Notes under the pieces: generated by a model
Databases searched by the model: none
Seen by the model: only the letters and a program-made list of their open reading frames with translations
What the model was told of the DNA's origin: nothing
Source: Isoetes taiwanensis
Taxonomy: Eukaryota; Streptophyta; Lycopodiopsida; Isoetales; Isoetaceae
Direction of reading: 5' to 3'
Length of the DNA stretch: 64,000 nt
NCBI GenBank assembly: GCA_021234155.1
Contig: JAJEKV010000080.1
Coordinates: forward strand, 1,660,182 to 1,724,181
Part shown: piece after piece, positions 43,131-56,121 of the stretch
Numbering within the stretch: the first letter of the stretch is position 1
Layout: each line of letters starts with the position of its first letter
Program-made: the position numbers and the translations under genes

Positions 43131-46100
43131 GGTTAGTTTTCATTTAGTTTTAAGTATCATCTCAATGGCAGGTTTAATCCAAGAAGACAAGCTTTTGCAT
43201 TTGCTCGAGGCAGAGGAAGCAGATGATGTTTATGAAAACCGTAATAGTTTTTATAAACTTCATCCGCTTCTTTTTGTTTCGAAAATTTTTGAGTTTTCTT
43301 CCTGAATTAATCATGCTATTGCATGCAAGTTTCTATTATGAATGTGTAGTAGAAAGCATTAGAAAAATCTGAAAGATAATATTTGAAACACGCTAAGCGT
43401 TGTTTTAGGGTAATCTTAGTTTTCAACATGAATACACGCCGGGCAGGTATTCAGCAGGAGGAGGGAAAAAAAAACCTGTACAGATAGATAAGTAAATAGA
43501 TAAAGGCCGTGCAATTATTTACACTATCGGTTAATCGAATGCACGCACGCGAAAGGTATAGTTTTTCCTATATAGCGCTTTACACACGAAAGGCAAACAA
43601 TTGTATCCCTACTTTCAACTTTTACGCTTAAACACGCCGGGCGGTTCTTAGTTTCTAAGTTTATAAATAAAGAAATATAACACGCCAGCGCGGAATACCG
43701 ATAATCGGGCCACTTCCTATTGATAGATGCCGTTACATTAATCACCCGTTGGTGACTTAAGATGGATTGGAATTACATTTGGGCCAGCAATCACACAGCC
43801 CAGCCCAGCTGGCCCAATCTCCAACCGTTGAACCGCAACCAGCACCGCCGGGCCGAGCACCAGCCTTGCAACCCCCGAGTACTTGGATCAAGTAATGATG
43901 ATGGCAGCAGAGCGCCAGGCAATGATAGATCTGGGCTCGGGGCCCTTGCAATCGCACGGAGGCTCGCCTCTTATCTAATCACTTCGAGAATGCAAGACAT
44001 GCATTGATCGAGAGTGAATCTCGCGATCCCACCGAGATTCAAAATGAGGAGCCGCGCTTAGTGGTTAGCCTCTATGCCCGGATGCCCCAACACTAACCAC
44101 TACCACAAAGGTATAATGATGCAATGGAGATGGCTCAACCAATGGAACCACTACCGCAGCGCTATATACGATGCATTGGAGGTTCAACCAATGGAGCAGG
44201 AGGTGGAGCAGAGGAGGAGCAGGAGGTGGAGGTGGAGCAAAGCGGGGTGGTGGAGCTAGAGCCCGGTGTTTTTGCCGGGTTTTACCGTAAGAATTCACTA
44301 TGCCCCGCAATGGAAATGGAGATCGATAGCCCAAGCCTACTCAAGAGACCGGGCTTGAAACAAGAGGTCCGGGATTTTGTCCGGTTTATCCAAATTTTTA
44401 TCCAGATTATATACAATTGTAATCTTTTTCCAATGAATACAACAAATTTTGTCTACTTCTATATTTCTACAATGTAATACATGTTACATACCTTTTTAAG
44501 CGTTTCTTGGCCATGCAACAAATGTTCCAACACTTTCTCCAACCAGATCCCCACCGGGTGTCTCGGCGAGGTAAAGCTTCATCCATAGCGCAAAGCTTAA
44601 TCATCAGAATCCCTGGACATACTTATCCCCGAAAGGAATTCCATGACAAGCATACCGGATCGATGGAGTCGATCTTGCATAATCCTACTTTCCTTTTTCT
44701 CGATTTGTAGTTAACATGAAACATTCATCTTCGACATCGCTAAAAATTGCTATTCGTGACACCTACTATTGGAAATTAATGTTCAAGCTATTGAATGAGA
44801 TGAGTACCGTAACTCAGAGCCATTCTTGAGAAGCTGATTTGAGTCTCTCGGGTTGATTTGAGAAGTCAAGGCGCTTATGGAAACTCGGCGGTCGGGAAAA
44901 TTCGAATTAGAAGAAAGATTAGGTTAACTACGCTTAGGCGGGATAAATTTTCGTGGGATACTTTTGGGGATTTTAAAAACTTAATGAAAGAAGTCTACGG
45001 ACGGGTCTTCGCCATTATTATTATTTGTATGTGTCAAGAATATTTCAAACTCAGATTTTGTGTTTTCTTGAAATTCAAATTTCTATTTCTATTGCATGTA
45101 GAAAAAGCTATTTCTTCGAAAGCAGCTCGAAGGCCAGATCCGAGTTTAATCTTCCGACTGCTATTAGGCTTAACCGGAGATGTCTTCTAAAGCTTAATCG
45201 AGGTCGAGGCGGACGGGCAGAGGAAGCGTGGAAGAGGAATTCTAAACCCCGCTCTTCTCAAGTTTCAGAGGACGCTGATCGTAAGAACACGTAATAATAC
45301 GTAACCCTATTCAAGGTATTTAATTTGCCACGTATCACACAATCGGTGGAGAGTATTATGCTTGCATGAATTTGAGATATTTCCTTTTCACTTAATATGC
45401 TTTGCATGAGTTTGAGTTATTATGCTTTGCATGAATTTTAAGTATTAACATCGTTAATGCTCGATTGTCCGCTCAGAACATAATTTTGCTCGCTTTTATA
45501 TATAGAATATAGCGTGTTAGACAGCTTGGAGATAGCAATGTTCAATGAGGTTAAATAGTGTGAAATATGGATTCATGAAGGGTATGTAGCTTAAAATGTG
45601 GATGCAAAATAATTTAGTTTCAAATTAACGATAGCATGGTCAATAATAGGAGATACCAACACGCCAAGCTGATTTGTACTAATTTAGGTTTAAAATGCAC
45701 GCCAAGCGGATCTCTTGTTCAAAAAGTACTCTAAAAAGTGCTCATCTTCATTTGCGTGCTCAAGAGGAAGAAAACCCCTACTAATTCGGTTCTAATCCCC
45801 GCCAAGAAAGCAAGGGCGCACGACCCCATGATGCGGTACCATATGATCTCACCTTAGATGATGAAGGGCCGATTCTTATAGCAACCATCGACCCCGCCTG
45901 CCCCGAAGAGGAAATGGACGAGGGTGCCGAGTGGTACGCTGACCTTGCCAAGACAAATGGCAAGCTCGACTTAACTCTCTTCTCGAGGAAAAAGGAAGCA
46001 GCATAAGATGGCCAAACAAGGGATCCTAATCTCTTGTGAGGAAGAGGATGACACCCAACCGCAAATTGCTCTTGGAGATTACACGTAAGCGTAAGAAAGA

Positions 46101-46600
46101 TCCGCCTTCGACTTACTCAATCAGAGCTACCGCGATACAAGGATACGCTCATGAAGACAGATGTGAACGGTGAGACATGTTTTAAGTATGGTTGGCCAAC
46201 CAATGTAGCAGCTTACGCCAATATCTATTTGCCAAGGGGTTACAACCGCGGCGTGTAGAGGCATGTTCACTAAACCCACACCAAGTCACTATTTGCAGCA
46301 AGTTAGGGAATTAGCTGACTTGAAAGCTTCTAAAAGGGTCCTAGATCTAGGGAAGAATGTTCAACCCGCAGCTTGTCGAAGGCATGGAGGCTTCGCTTTT
46401 GAGAATGAACAGACAGAGTGGCGCAGCCTAGAGGCCATGAACAAGTCAATAAGTACACCGACCATTATCCATTGGGTCTTAAGGAAACTTTTTGCATCCA
46501 TGTGAAGTCCTCATCCGCTCACCAAGCTCCATTTATGTTAGCAGGAGATATGATCCAAAGACATGCCATGGAGATTGTTCGAGAGCATGATTAGTAATCC
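43131..46600 (+). other. Decayed gene-like stretch with recurring CACGCC motif
   Basis: Short frames alternate with AT-rich, intron-like DNA. The GC-rich motif CACGCC(A/G)GCGCGG or its variants lies at about 43435, 43632, 43679, 45659 and 45697. Frames at 43762-44007, 44124-44477 (with a Gly/Glu-rich run) and 44858-45190 have protein-like composition but no domain I know. Perhaps the 5' part of one long, intron-rich transposon gene that includes the phosphatase-like region further on. Confidence 0.3.
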
Positions 46601-46606
46601 AGTCAA

Positions 46607-46870
46607 ATGCCTATGCCCGGATGTGCTACCTTGGGATATGATCTCAACAAGCTCGGGCCGTGGTGGACTAACGCCCGTGAGCTATTATCAAGTGATGATA
46701 TTAAATATGTCATCATCGACGGGCAAGATTCCGCTGAGGCACAAAAGGCCATCATCGCAGCAGTAACAAACAGCCAAAAAAGTGTTCTACAATCACTATG
46801 CGCGATAGGAGGTGTCGATCTTGATGCCAATACTTCACCGCAGATTTGGTCGAGATTAGTGCAACTTTGA
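46607..46870 (+). pseudogene. Unrecognised protein fragment
   Basis: An open frame encodes GYDLNKLGPWWTNARELLSS, then IKYVIIDGQDSAEAQKAIIA and SLCAIGGVDLDANTSPQIW. Composition and order look like a real globular domain. After 46870 a second frame (LNEMGKTFLYKR) continues to a GTAATC donor-like site near 46901. I do not recognise the family. It is followed directly by the CACGCC motif array. Confidence 0.4.
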
Positions 46871-46924
46871 ATGAAATGGGGAAGACATTTCTATACAAAA
46901 GGTAATCAACCTGGTTTCATAAAT

Positions 46925-47185
46925 TGTATTCACGCCAGCGCAGCTTTCAAATCAAACCAATTCACGCCAGCGCAGTTTTGAATCATCGATTCACGCCAGC
47001 GTGTTTTCAAGTCAACCAATTGATTTGAAAAAACACCGGGCGGAATTCCATTGATTTGAAAACACGCCGGCGCGGAATTGGTTTGATTTGAAAGCACCGG
47101 GCGGAATTGCATTAGTAACTTTATTCATTTCACGCCAGCGCGGATTTTTCTCTTCATCAATTTATTCAAATCGCCCGGGCTGTTT
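46925..47185. repeat. Cluster of the CACGCC-GCGCGG motif
   Basis: Eight copies lie within about 250 bases, near 46931, 46961, 46991, 47033, 47062, 47094, 47131 and 47171. They read CACGCCAGCGCAG, CACGCCAGCGTG, CACCGGGCGG, CACGCCGGCGCGG, CACGCCAGCGCGG or CGCCCGGGC. Words such as AATTGATTTGAAA or TCAAATCAACCAATT lie between them. It looks like a degenerate minisatellite inside an intron-like stretch. Confidence 0.7.
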
Positions 47186-47206
47186 CTATTCTATGATATC
47201 GATTCA

Positions 47207-49429
47207 ATGTCCGCATTTATTGCAGTCCATACGCTGAACAACCGCGCCACGCCCGGCCAACAAAGGTGGAATATGGTTGCCCATTGCCCACCGCATGTAT
47301 GGTCAAAGTCCGAGGCATTCAAGCCGCCTGGAGCGGACTCGCCGCAGCATAATTATACAGAGAAGAAGAAGACCGCAAGAAAATCAAAGAAAAAAGGTGG
47401 TGATGACATTGCAGATCCTTTTTCAAAGCTCATCCAAAGCAGTCGACCAACAAACTCGTGATAAGATTGTGTTTTGTAAGGAGGCAAGATGGCTCAAGTG
47501 GAATGAATTCGGGACGCTTTATGCACAAGGGAAGCCGCCAGATACTATGGGTAGGGTGCCTCCCCGCTGATGTAAGCATCTTTGACTTGAATGTGACAGA
47601 GATGAGAAAGACTCGTGGGCTAGACGACGCCGAGACCATTTGGGTTTTAGACTGCTTAAAGAAGGAAGTCTTATACAAGAAGGGTGCTTTCACCAAGGAT
47701 AGGATGTCCTTCGCTGAGTGCCGCAGCCATGTAAAGGATGTAACGTGATAATGAAGTCACCGAGGAGCCGAAGTTACAAAGGCTATCGGGGATGTGGCAT
47801 TATCCAAATTGGATTGTCGGACAAATACAAGGTCAAGAATGATGACATCAAGAAGTTTGTATTCTGGTCAAAGGACTTCCTAAAGAATTGGAAGGCTAAA
47901 AATACAAAACATAAGGAGACTCTACCCCTAAGGTAATCGGGCCGAGTTGAGAAGAAAAGTGGCCCTTGTGAAGAAGATTACCGGAGAAGACGACACCGCC
48001 CAAAAGATTCAGCCCATTGGGTACAAAGGTCTCTTGCCGATTCAACTTCCGGCCTTAAAAATATATCACTCTTTGTGTTGGACAGCAGGGTGGGAGAGGA
48101 GATATGGGCATGAACCGTAAGGACTACAAGAGCTTCTTTACCACCCAGATAGGATTGACAACCGAGAGGTCCTTCACTATTGTCATCGCTTGTCCTTCGT
48201 GTGAGTCACATCTCAGATGCACTATCTCGCCGCCATGATCCGAGTGCCTCAAAGTTATTAGGAGGGATGCCTAATATATGATGTTAAGGATAATGAGTCG
48301 CAACGTAAACTAAAGATGGCACATGTGATCTTTATTATGATATCCATGCCGCCGACGAGGAATATGATATTGCTAAGGCCAAGGGTGACAATAGCAGTTG
48401 CATGGGAATGTTTTTTCTAGATGATCCGCACTTAAGAACTATATTCTTTCATACGGATCGATCACGTAACAGATGAGTCAAGAGGATGAGGATCGACCCC
48501 TCCCTAAGTGGGGAAATCTGGCACGAAGCTACAAACCAAGGAGAAGGGCCCCTTAAATAAAAAATGGATTTCCCGCCTATGGTCTGCTTATTCGCCGAGG
48601 CATTTGCTCCAATTGATACAACCCGCTTGGAGCTTCATGTTGAGGTTATATTGCCCGAGAGGCTCTTATGGGTGCAAGAAGATGTCACCGCTTTGTGAGT
48701 GATGAGCGTGCCAAAGACTTTCTTGAACCATTCTCATGCATGTGCTTGCCAAGTCTCCTAAAGGCCCTTATGGCAACCTGAAATCATCAAGAATCAAAAG
48801 TCTCAGACTTGTCCATTCGAAGTGGACGTTGTTCCCCGGAGAGGGAACTAGTAACTGGCGTACCGATAAGGAAAGCAAGAATGAACAAATAGCCGCTAAA
48901 CGGTTGCTCAAAGTAATCGTGGATGGCGCTTAACTTAGGGAATATCCTTGCCCACATTAAGGGTGATGCAAGCAACAATAGAGTAGATTCAATGTGTTAA
49001 CAATGAAATAATTGATGTGGAAACCTAAAAATGAAGGCAACGAAGGCGCTCTAGTGATTCACATGTGTTTGCCAAATCAATAGTAAAATAATGTCGGGCC
49101 AGAAGGACGCAATGGAACTAATAGAAAATAACAATTCTAACAAATGTAAGAAGACTAAGATTAAGGGTGGCTGAGGGGAGAATGACGCCGATGACGCAAA
49201 TAAACCGAAGATGATAGGTATGGCCTTGCCGATTTAAATAGCGCCACGCCGCGGATTTAATTTGTATTACCTTTGAATTAAATCGCCAAGCTGCTTTTGA
49301 TTATTTTTCGTTGTCAACTAAATCACGCCGAAGCCGATTTGGTTATGACTATTTCAAATCACGCTTGGCGCGCTTGTATTGTTTGTGTTATCGTGATCTT
49401 GCTGACCGGATACATGTTTGATGTTTCAG
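47207..49429 (+). pseudogene. Series of unrecognised broken frames
   Basis: Frames at 47207-47461 (ending in a Lys-rich run TEKKKTARKSKKKGGDD), 47458-47748 (SIFDLNVTEMRKTRGLDDAE, then DCLKKEVLYKKGAFTKDRMS), 47718-47936, 48508-48702 and 48736-48933 follow one another with shifts between them, as in one decayed coding sequence. No domain recognised. Four more CACGCC-type motifs lie at about 49236-49375, where an intron probably precedes the phosphatase-like exon. Confidence 0.35.
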
Positions 49430-50035
49430 CCTTCCATTGCGCTTCTAAGAAGGTTGTGGTGTTCGACCTAAACGGAGTCCTTTGCAAGACTTTTTCTAAA
49501 AAAATAAAGTGGCTAGAGAACAGCTTCATCGACACCAAGAGAATCAAACACCAAGTGGATCTATCCGCGTCAAGACTTGAAGGAGATGCTAGACGAGGCA
49601 TTCGTGTTATTTCGAAGTTGGTATTTGGTCATCCATGGAACTAAGGAACATCAAGGATACTTTGGAGGCACCGGGGAAATGCGAGAAATTGGTTGACCCT
49701 TTGGGATCGTAACAAATGTGTGAAGTTCACTAATCCCAAGGATCCAACAGCAAGCCTATCTTCATCAAACACTTGAGTAACATGATGGACTTAACTTGGT
49801 ATCGGAGAATAAGGATGATATAATCATAGTGGATGATGATGCTCTCAAATGCTTCTACAATCAAACACAAGTTCGAATCCACCATCTTACCATCCAAAAA
49901 ACTTTGGGATGATGATTTTCCGTGAAGTTTGTGTCTATTATGCATAATTTGGCTATGGGGATGACGGTGGGTGAAGTGTTAGATTCGCACTTAACCGGAT
50001 AGAACGGGCCGACATGGAACCACACCTTGTTAAAT
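49430..50035 (+). pseudogene. FCP1/NIF-like HAD phosphatase domain, decayed
   Basis: After an acceptor TGTTTCAG near 49428 the reading is KKVVVFDLNGVLCKTFSKK (HAD motif I, with Asn where the second catalytic Asp of the family often stands), then GIWSSMELRNIKDTL, FIKHLSNMM and, across frame shifts, IIVDDDA with CFYN. This is the layout of CTD/NLI-interacting-factor phosphatases: motif I, the WSS block, the late DD motif. At least four frame changes occur. The family dephosphorylates proteins such as the polymerase II tail. Here it appears embedded in transposon-like sequence and is most likely captured, or a decayed transposon-borne gene. Confidence 0.65.
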
Positions 50036-51065
50036 ACGCGGAAAAACATGGATTGATCCCTTTAATGTTTTATTGGAATATATGATATTTTTGTATGATA
50101 TTTGTGCCATGTATCGATAATTTCGAGTCTGGAATTGCCTCGCAAATAATGCAATTTGTTATTATCAAACCTAATATTATCATCTATTGAGCAAGCAATA
50201 TTTGTCTCATCTATGTTAGCAACTTGCTCTTCATTTCTCGCATATTTCAACCAGATATGAAAAGTCACACGTGAATCGCGAACCTTATGTTATTTTTGAA
50301 GTCCAAAAAAAAAAAGATTAAAAAAAACAAAACCCCTAGAAGACAATAGCAGTTGGCGTGATTTTGAGTTGACATAATCCCAATTTAATTGGATGATGGT
50401 TTTATACATGGATTGCTTTCTTTCATCTCCCTTTTTTTCTTCTACACAAGTGTTCCTTGTGGGGACAACGCATATCTAAGATTAAATTTCTAGAAGATAT
50501 TGAACATGACAAGAAACATGGATAGTCAAGATTTTCCAGTTTTTAAGTATAGTTCTCGAACCCAAGCACAAACTTATGTTGGAGATTGCTCATATAATGG
50601 TGAATAGCTTTTATTTTCTTGCTTGAATCCTTCTTGGACACATCCATTGCATGTTTTTGGTTTGGCTGCATGGACATTTAAAGCAGATAGGTGCATGATA
50701 CATATAAGGATTCAACAAATAATGCATGTATTAGCTATCATATCTGGAGGTTATTTAGAGGCATAGAATCCTGTTTTTATGCATGTCATTTGTCATTTGG
50801 CTAATATAGTGTATGGAAAACATATGGTATTTTGTTGCTGAATACAAGTAAAGATAGTATACTCAACCCAAAAATGGATTTTTGTATAGCAAAGAGATCA
50901 TAGCAATGAATTAAGACAATGTTAGTTTTGCCATAGTCACTCATTTACATGGGAGACCTAATGTTATAGCTTGGTTTCACTTGAGAACCTGTCCGCGAAG
51001 AAGTCGCCCACTCTTATATCATTTGTCAAAAGAGTTGATTGTATGGAAAACCTTGTCCTAAAGAT
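50036..51065. other. AT-rich DNA, nothing recognised
   Basis: No coding similarity, repeats or RNA genes recognised on either strand. Confidence 0.4.
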
Positions 51066-51296
51066 TTATGCTGTTTCAAATTCATCAGCCAATGTCTTGC
51101 TTGGTTCAATTGTCACAAGCTCCCAATCATCTACATAATCCTTGTTCATGCATTTCTCCCATTCCGCATCTAAGCAATTTACACAAAAGCAAGATAAACG
51201 TCTTACATTCAATTGGGTAGGGTATTCTAGATTGAATCCATGAACGTAATGAATGTTCCTTGTGTCTTCTATAGTCTCTCGCCTCCCAAAGGTTCT
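51066..51296 (-). CDS. Cys-rich C-terminal exon of unknown protein
   Basis: A minus-strand frame of about 76 codons ends at a stop at 51068-51066. It reads GRRETIEDTRNIHYVHGFNL, then LNVRRLSCFCVNCLDAEWEK and DYVDDWELVTIEP. The CxCxxC cluster followed by WEKC and a DDWEL acidic end resembles the C-termini of some transposon-encoded proteins, but I cannot name the family. No ATG; an upstream exon would be needed. Confidence 0.4.
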   Translation of the reverse strand, partial: RTFGRRETIEDTRNIHYVHGFNLEYPTQLNVRRLSCFCVNCLDAEWEKCMNKDYVDDWELVTIEPSKTLADEFETA

Positions 51297-52829
51297 TTTC
51301 TATTTACCCTCCACTTCCTAAGACCATCTTCCCATTGATTTTCTTTTCAAACTAGAAGATGGAGCAAAGAATGCAAAGCTCCTTTGTAACGGTCCCCGCC
51401 GCTTTGATACAAAGATAATGATTTCATGTAATGTAGATACATGTTTGACATGCATGCAAGATAATCCATGTAGAATGCAGAACTAAAAATAAGTATAAGC
51501 TCTATAAATTGGAGAGGAAATTGAGAAAGGAGTTTAGAAGCTTTTTGGAGACGCGGGAGTAGAGACCGGCTTTTGGAGGATTGTCGGGCAAGCAGGACGC
51601 TTAGAGCTTGAAGACTGATCAAATCTTCTAAGAGGTGGGGTTTGAATTTAATTTTAGCATTCAATTAAAGGTTGCATATGCTATGCATCTATGCTGTCTT
51701 TGTACGTGCTCCAGTAAGGGTAACTTGGATCTAATCGATGGGTTTTGTGATGGCCCCTAAAGGGGAGATATGTTGTAGCCATGATTAGAGATGTCTATGC
51801 TTTGTGAGATCATAAGCTTGTGAACCGGAGATACAGAGGTAAACCGGCCGACCTTCAGATTTGAGTCCGGATCCGGCCTTCCCACGCATTTGACTCGGTA
51901 TTTCCGACCCCGCGGATCGCCCACGCCATGCCCATCGAACGCCGATGGGAGCCATCAACCCGCCATGCCATTCCATTCCCGCATGCACCGGCGACATTCG
52001 GCATGCATCCGAATCGCGCGGTTCAACCGCGCATGAGCAAAACCAGTGGTCCGCCGCCTCGTACTTCCTTCTTCACAAGTGTGGCAGTCCGTGGTACCCC
52101 GCGCGTGCATTCAAGAGGGAACGACTTTTGAACGGGACGCGGAGGTGGTATTTCCCGCCAAGCGGAAACGAAATTGGCAATGGTTGATTCGTGGCCAATA
52201 TCCTCTCAATTTTTGACGCCCTTTCGCCCCACCCATTGAAGCCAGTGATTTGAGTGCAAGCAGCTCATGGAGGCAGAGGAGGACGCAACCGAAGTTGGAC
52301 CGTAAGTTATTGTGATAGAGCAAAGAAGATTGATAGAGCAGGCACCCATTCGTGGGGAGCATTTTTCAGAGTCTTTATGTATGTTTTTGCATTTGTGATT
52401 TTGCGTAAGCTTTTGATGCTCCCAGCCAAGATCCCGCCCCTGGTCCGCTTTCTAGTTTGCAATTGCAAGGGGAGATCGAAAGCATCATTCCCGGTAGCGA
52501 ATCCACCACTCCACACCACCGTTCCTCGCTCATGTATGCTATATCCCCACAAACAGGTTGAGGATTTCGTGGAAGGGGAGCAGAATTTGCTGTGATGCAA
52601 TACCACATTCGGAAGGTGGATCTCGTGGGAGAGAAGAGGGATCAGCGAGGAAGAAAGTTGACCAAAGACGCACACTTGAAATTAACCAAGCAAGCCATTT
52701 CTTGTCCGATTGTTCCGCTTTGGTTTGATTGTTTGAGATACACAAGTTGTTAGTTTGGCCCCTACTTTTCCTTGCTTATTGTTAATAATTAAAGTAGTGT
52801 TCTTCTTCTTTGTAGCTACTGTGCAGCTA
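51297..52829. other. Unannotated stretch with GC-rich middle
   Basis: The part 51830-52160 is GC-rich with open frames on both strands, none recognisable. The frame 52254-52595 (plus) has a hydrophobic run and a cysteine pair (FLVCNCKG) but no family match. Possibly a decayed N-terminal region of the MULE transposase that follows. Confidence 0.3.
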
Positions 52830-54645
52830 TGGCCCCGAGGATTATCGTGGAGCGCACTCGCGTGATATCAAAGATAAAACATCCCGAAGCCGCAATTGCG
52901 GGCTAAGAGGAAGGATCCTTCCTACTCAAAGAGGTGTAGAGGACCCAGTATTAGACGAGGTTGCAGGTGCCATTTTCGTGTCAAACAGCTTGTATTTGAA
53001 GCCCTAGATATGTAAGATTACATTCTATGAGATGAGACATATTGACAAAGAAAGGCATGGTCCGCCATGGAATGGAGGATCCCCAATGCTTTAGAACAAG
53101 GCATGATGTAGCTCCATGGTTATCAAAGGGTAAGAAGACTTGGGCATACCAACAGCTTGATCCACAACCACACCCCTGTGAAGTCTATCACAACACCAGA
53201 GCAATGGTCCTTAAAGCATAAGATGCATCCCAATGCTCCCAAGAATAGAGATGAATTTGGCTATAGATGATCTCAGATAACTTGTCCCAAGAAGGTCGCT
53301 ATCGACACATGGATGCTACACAAGGATGTGGCCACAAGTGTGAGGATGTGGGTTGACTTACACCCAGGAGGATGTGTTCTTGTATCGAGGGTGTTCCTTT
53401 TATTTTGGGCATCATCACCCCCTTCAAATGAAGATATTGTTGGAACATGGAAGGGGAATGTCAGAGCCATGGACTCAACCTTCAAGACCAATGATCATTG
53501 TTACAGCCTTTGTATACCCCGCTAGTATATGACACACATGGAAATGGTGTCCCCTCGCTGTTTGGGTTCTAACCTCTAGTGCCACCCAGAAGACATCCAC
53601 CCTTGGCTGATGGCAATGAAGAACCGTGATACATAGAGAGGACCCATCATGGGAACATTCATGTTTCATTGTGGATGACGACAAAGCTAAGATAAATGCC
53701 TTGAAGGATCGGGTGGCCTACAACCAATATTCGGGCCTTGTGTATCCGCATGTGAGAAGAAGTCGGATGAAGATGCTCTTGAAGCGGTCAAGAATAAGAA
53801 GGTGAGAGGGGAAATGTTTAGGGACCCGGCATATTATGTATGGCACTAGTGTGGATTGTGATCCAAGAAGGCCTACTGATTATGTGGAGGCTTGTCGAAG
53901 GAGGCATTGAGAAAAACTGGATGAATTCAAGGAAAAGTACAAGGTGTGGAAAAGGGTTGTGAGGTATATGAATAAGGTTTGGACCAATAACATCACACAT
54001 TGGATAATTGCGATAAGGATGTATCCTCACGCCAACCGTGAGACAAATGCCGGGCATAGAGTCCTACCATGGCAACATGAAGAGAAGATTAGGGTCTCTA
54101 AGTATGCTTTGAGAGGAAGGCTTAATTGATTGGCTGATTTACATGTTGACAAACATATTACAAAACCGCATGACAGAACACATAGTTGAGGCAGCCATTA
54201 TAGGTGCAAGAGACATTCCCCGATGATGCAAGTAGGGTGGCTGAATTTCAAGGAAGGGTGGGCCGAGGTGTGGAGTCGTAACATGGATACTTGGGATGAT
54301 AATGTGGAGGCATTGCCTTATTTAGTGGATGTGGCACATGAGCATTGGTCCACTTGTGATTGTCCATGGGGTATGAAAGGGAATATGTGCAAGCACCAAG
54401 TTAAGGTCATCCTAATGATGGCCAAGTACAACGAGGAAGATATTTTAAGGTTTTATGGAACATTACATGGATCTCAAATGGGCTGGGTTGTCGAACTTAA
54501 GGGCTTTGCCAAGCATATGATGATATCTTGCCTCCTTCAAGAAGGGCCATGCAATGGTCTTGCACTTGATGAAGAAATTATGGACCAAAGCATTGCCGGT
54601 TGTTTAAGTCAAAACCCAAAGGTTAAGGTACTAGCGAAAGCATAG
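52830..54645 (+). pseudogene. MULE transposase with SWIM zinc finger, decayed
   Basis: Near 53430-53490 the reading is WKGNVRAMDSTFKTNDHCYS, the block around the first catalytic Asp of MULE transposases. Further on come DYVEACRR, KYKVWKRVVRYMNKVWTNNI and TNAG with a broken continuation. An open frame at 54223-54645 contains the SWIM finger as CDCPWGMKGNMCKH (C-x-C-xn-C-x-H) preceded by HEHWST. The order DDE then SWIM is the standard MULE layout. Many single-base frame breaks are present, so the copy is dead or poorly assembled. It faces the minisatellite array at 55.3 kb. Confidence 0.75.
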
Positions 54646-55319
54646 ATGACACAATGCATGCTATAAAGGAGACCATAGCTAGAGGCCCCAACTATTGATG
54701 TAGTTAGGTTTCTTTTGGTGAACTTAGCAATAAGTTGGCAAGGCTAAGTGACAAAGAAAACCGACAACACCAAGGCCCCCCGGTCCAGCCATGGTTGAAG
54801 ACTTTAGTGGGAATACCATTGTTAGGCCAATCCCTTCGTGGAGAGCCGTAAGAAGAGGAAGAAGGCTAGTGCACTTAGTGTTTTCTCTAAGGAATGCTAA
54901 GACCACATTACAAAATGTGAAGGTATTGCATTTATTCCCATAGATACTTTTTGAAAACGATTCATATTCTTATCTCGAATTCATGTCATGCCATTCTAGG
55001 TACAAATGGATGTAATCGCGTAAGTTTCATTAATGTCATCAATGTTTGGACTATTAGGTGATGATGCCATGTTGCCTTTAGGGTGAAAGGGTGACATGTG
55101 ACCATTGGCCAATATATTTCTCGAATGTTATGGTATCCTATTTTGCATACATACTCTAACCCATGGTCGCTTTGACCAAATACCATGGTAATTCTCGATG
55201 CCTTTGTAATGGCTTATAAGCCTCATAATCCTTTATTTGCCTTATAATAACCGCTGACTTCATATTTCCCGGCTTTATTTTGCCCCATGTTCATGTGTTA
55301 TTTTGTCGGGCTTCAGAAA
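54646..55319. other. Unannotated spacer
   Basis: Nothing beyond broken frames; possibly the 3' flank of the MULE transposase. No element end recognised. Confidence 0.4.
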
Positions 55320-56120
55320 GCAATATGGTAATCTAATATGGTATTTTTTGCCATGTTCATGGTATTTCTGGTCAATGTTCATGGTATTTCTGGCCAGAAC
55401 CTTGGTATTTCTCGCCAGAACCTTGGTATTTCCGCCCACCACTTGGTATTTCCGCCATATATATGGTATTTCCGCCAATAGCTTGGTATTTTGCCAACAA
55501 TTTGGTATATTTCTCGCCGTAACCTTGGTATTTCCGCCAATACCTTGGTATTTCTCGCCAATAGCTTGGTCTTTTCGCCATACCTTGGTATTTCCGCCAT
55601 ATATATGGTATTTCGTCCAATACCTTGGTATTTTCGCCATATATATGGTATTTCGGGTCCAATAGCATGGTATTTTCGCCATATATATGGTATTTCGCCC
55701 AATTATATGGTATTTCGCCAATAGCTTGGTATTTTCGCCAACAGCCTTGGTATTTCGCTTAACCTTGGTATTTCGCCAATACCTTGGTATTTCCGCCATA
55801 TATATGGTATTTCCGCCAATAGCTTGGTCTTTTCTCGCCATACCTTGGTATTTCGCCATATATATGGTATTTTTGTCCAATACCTTGGTATTTCTGGCCA
55901 TATATATGGTATTTCCGTGTCCAATAGCTTGGTATTTCTCGCCATGTATATGGTATTTCGCCCAATAGCATGGTATTTCGGCCAGTAGCTTGGTATTTCG
56001 GCCGTAACCTTGGTATTTCTGGCCATTACCTTGGTATTTCTGGCCCTATATATGGTATTTCTGGCCAATAGCTTGGTATTTCTGGCCATACATTGGTATT
56101 TCTGGTCACATACCATTGGT
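55320..56120 (+). repeat. 20-bp minisatellite, TGGTATTT array 1
   Basis: About 39 units averaging 20 bases. Each has TGGTATTT, a variable C/T/G stretch, GCC, then a six- to seven-base spacer such as AATACCT, AATAGCT or ATATATA. In many units AATACC and GGTATT form a dyad around TT, and GGCC flanks it. The long frames here on both strands (period 20 bases gives cycling peptides such as KYHIYG) are artefacts. The array ends about 140 bp upstream of a TATA box. Confidence 0.9.
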
Positions 56121-56121
56121 A

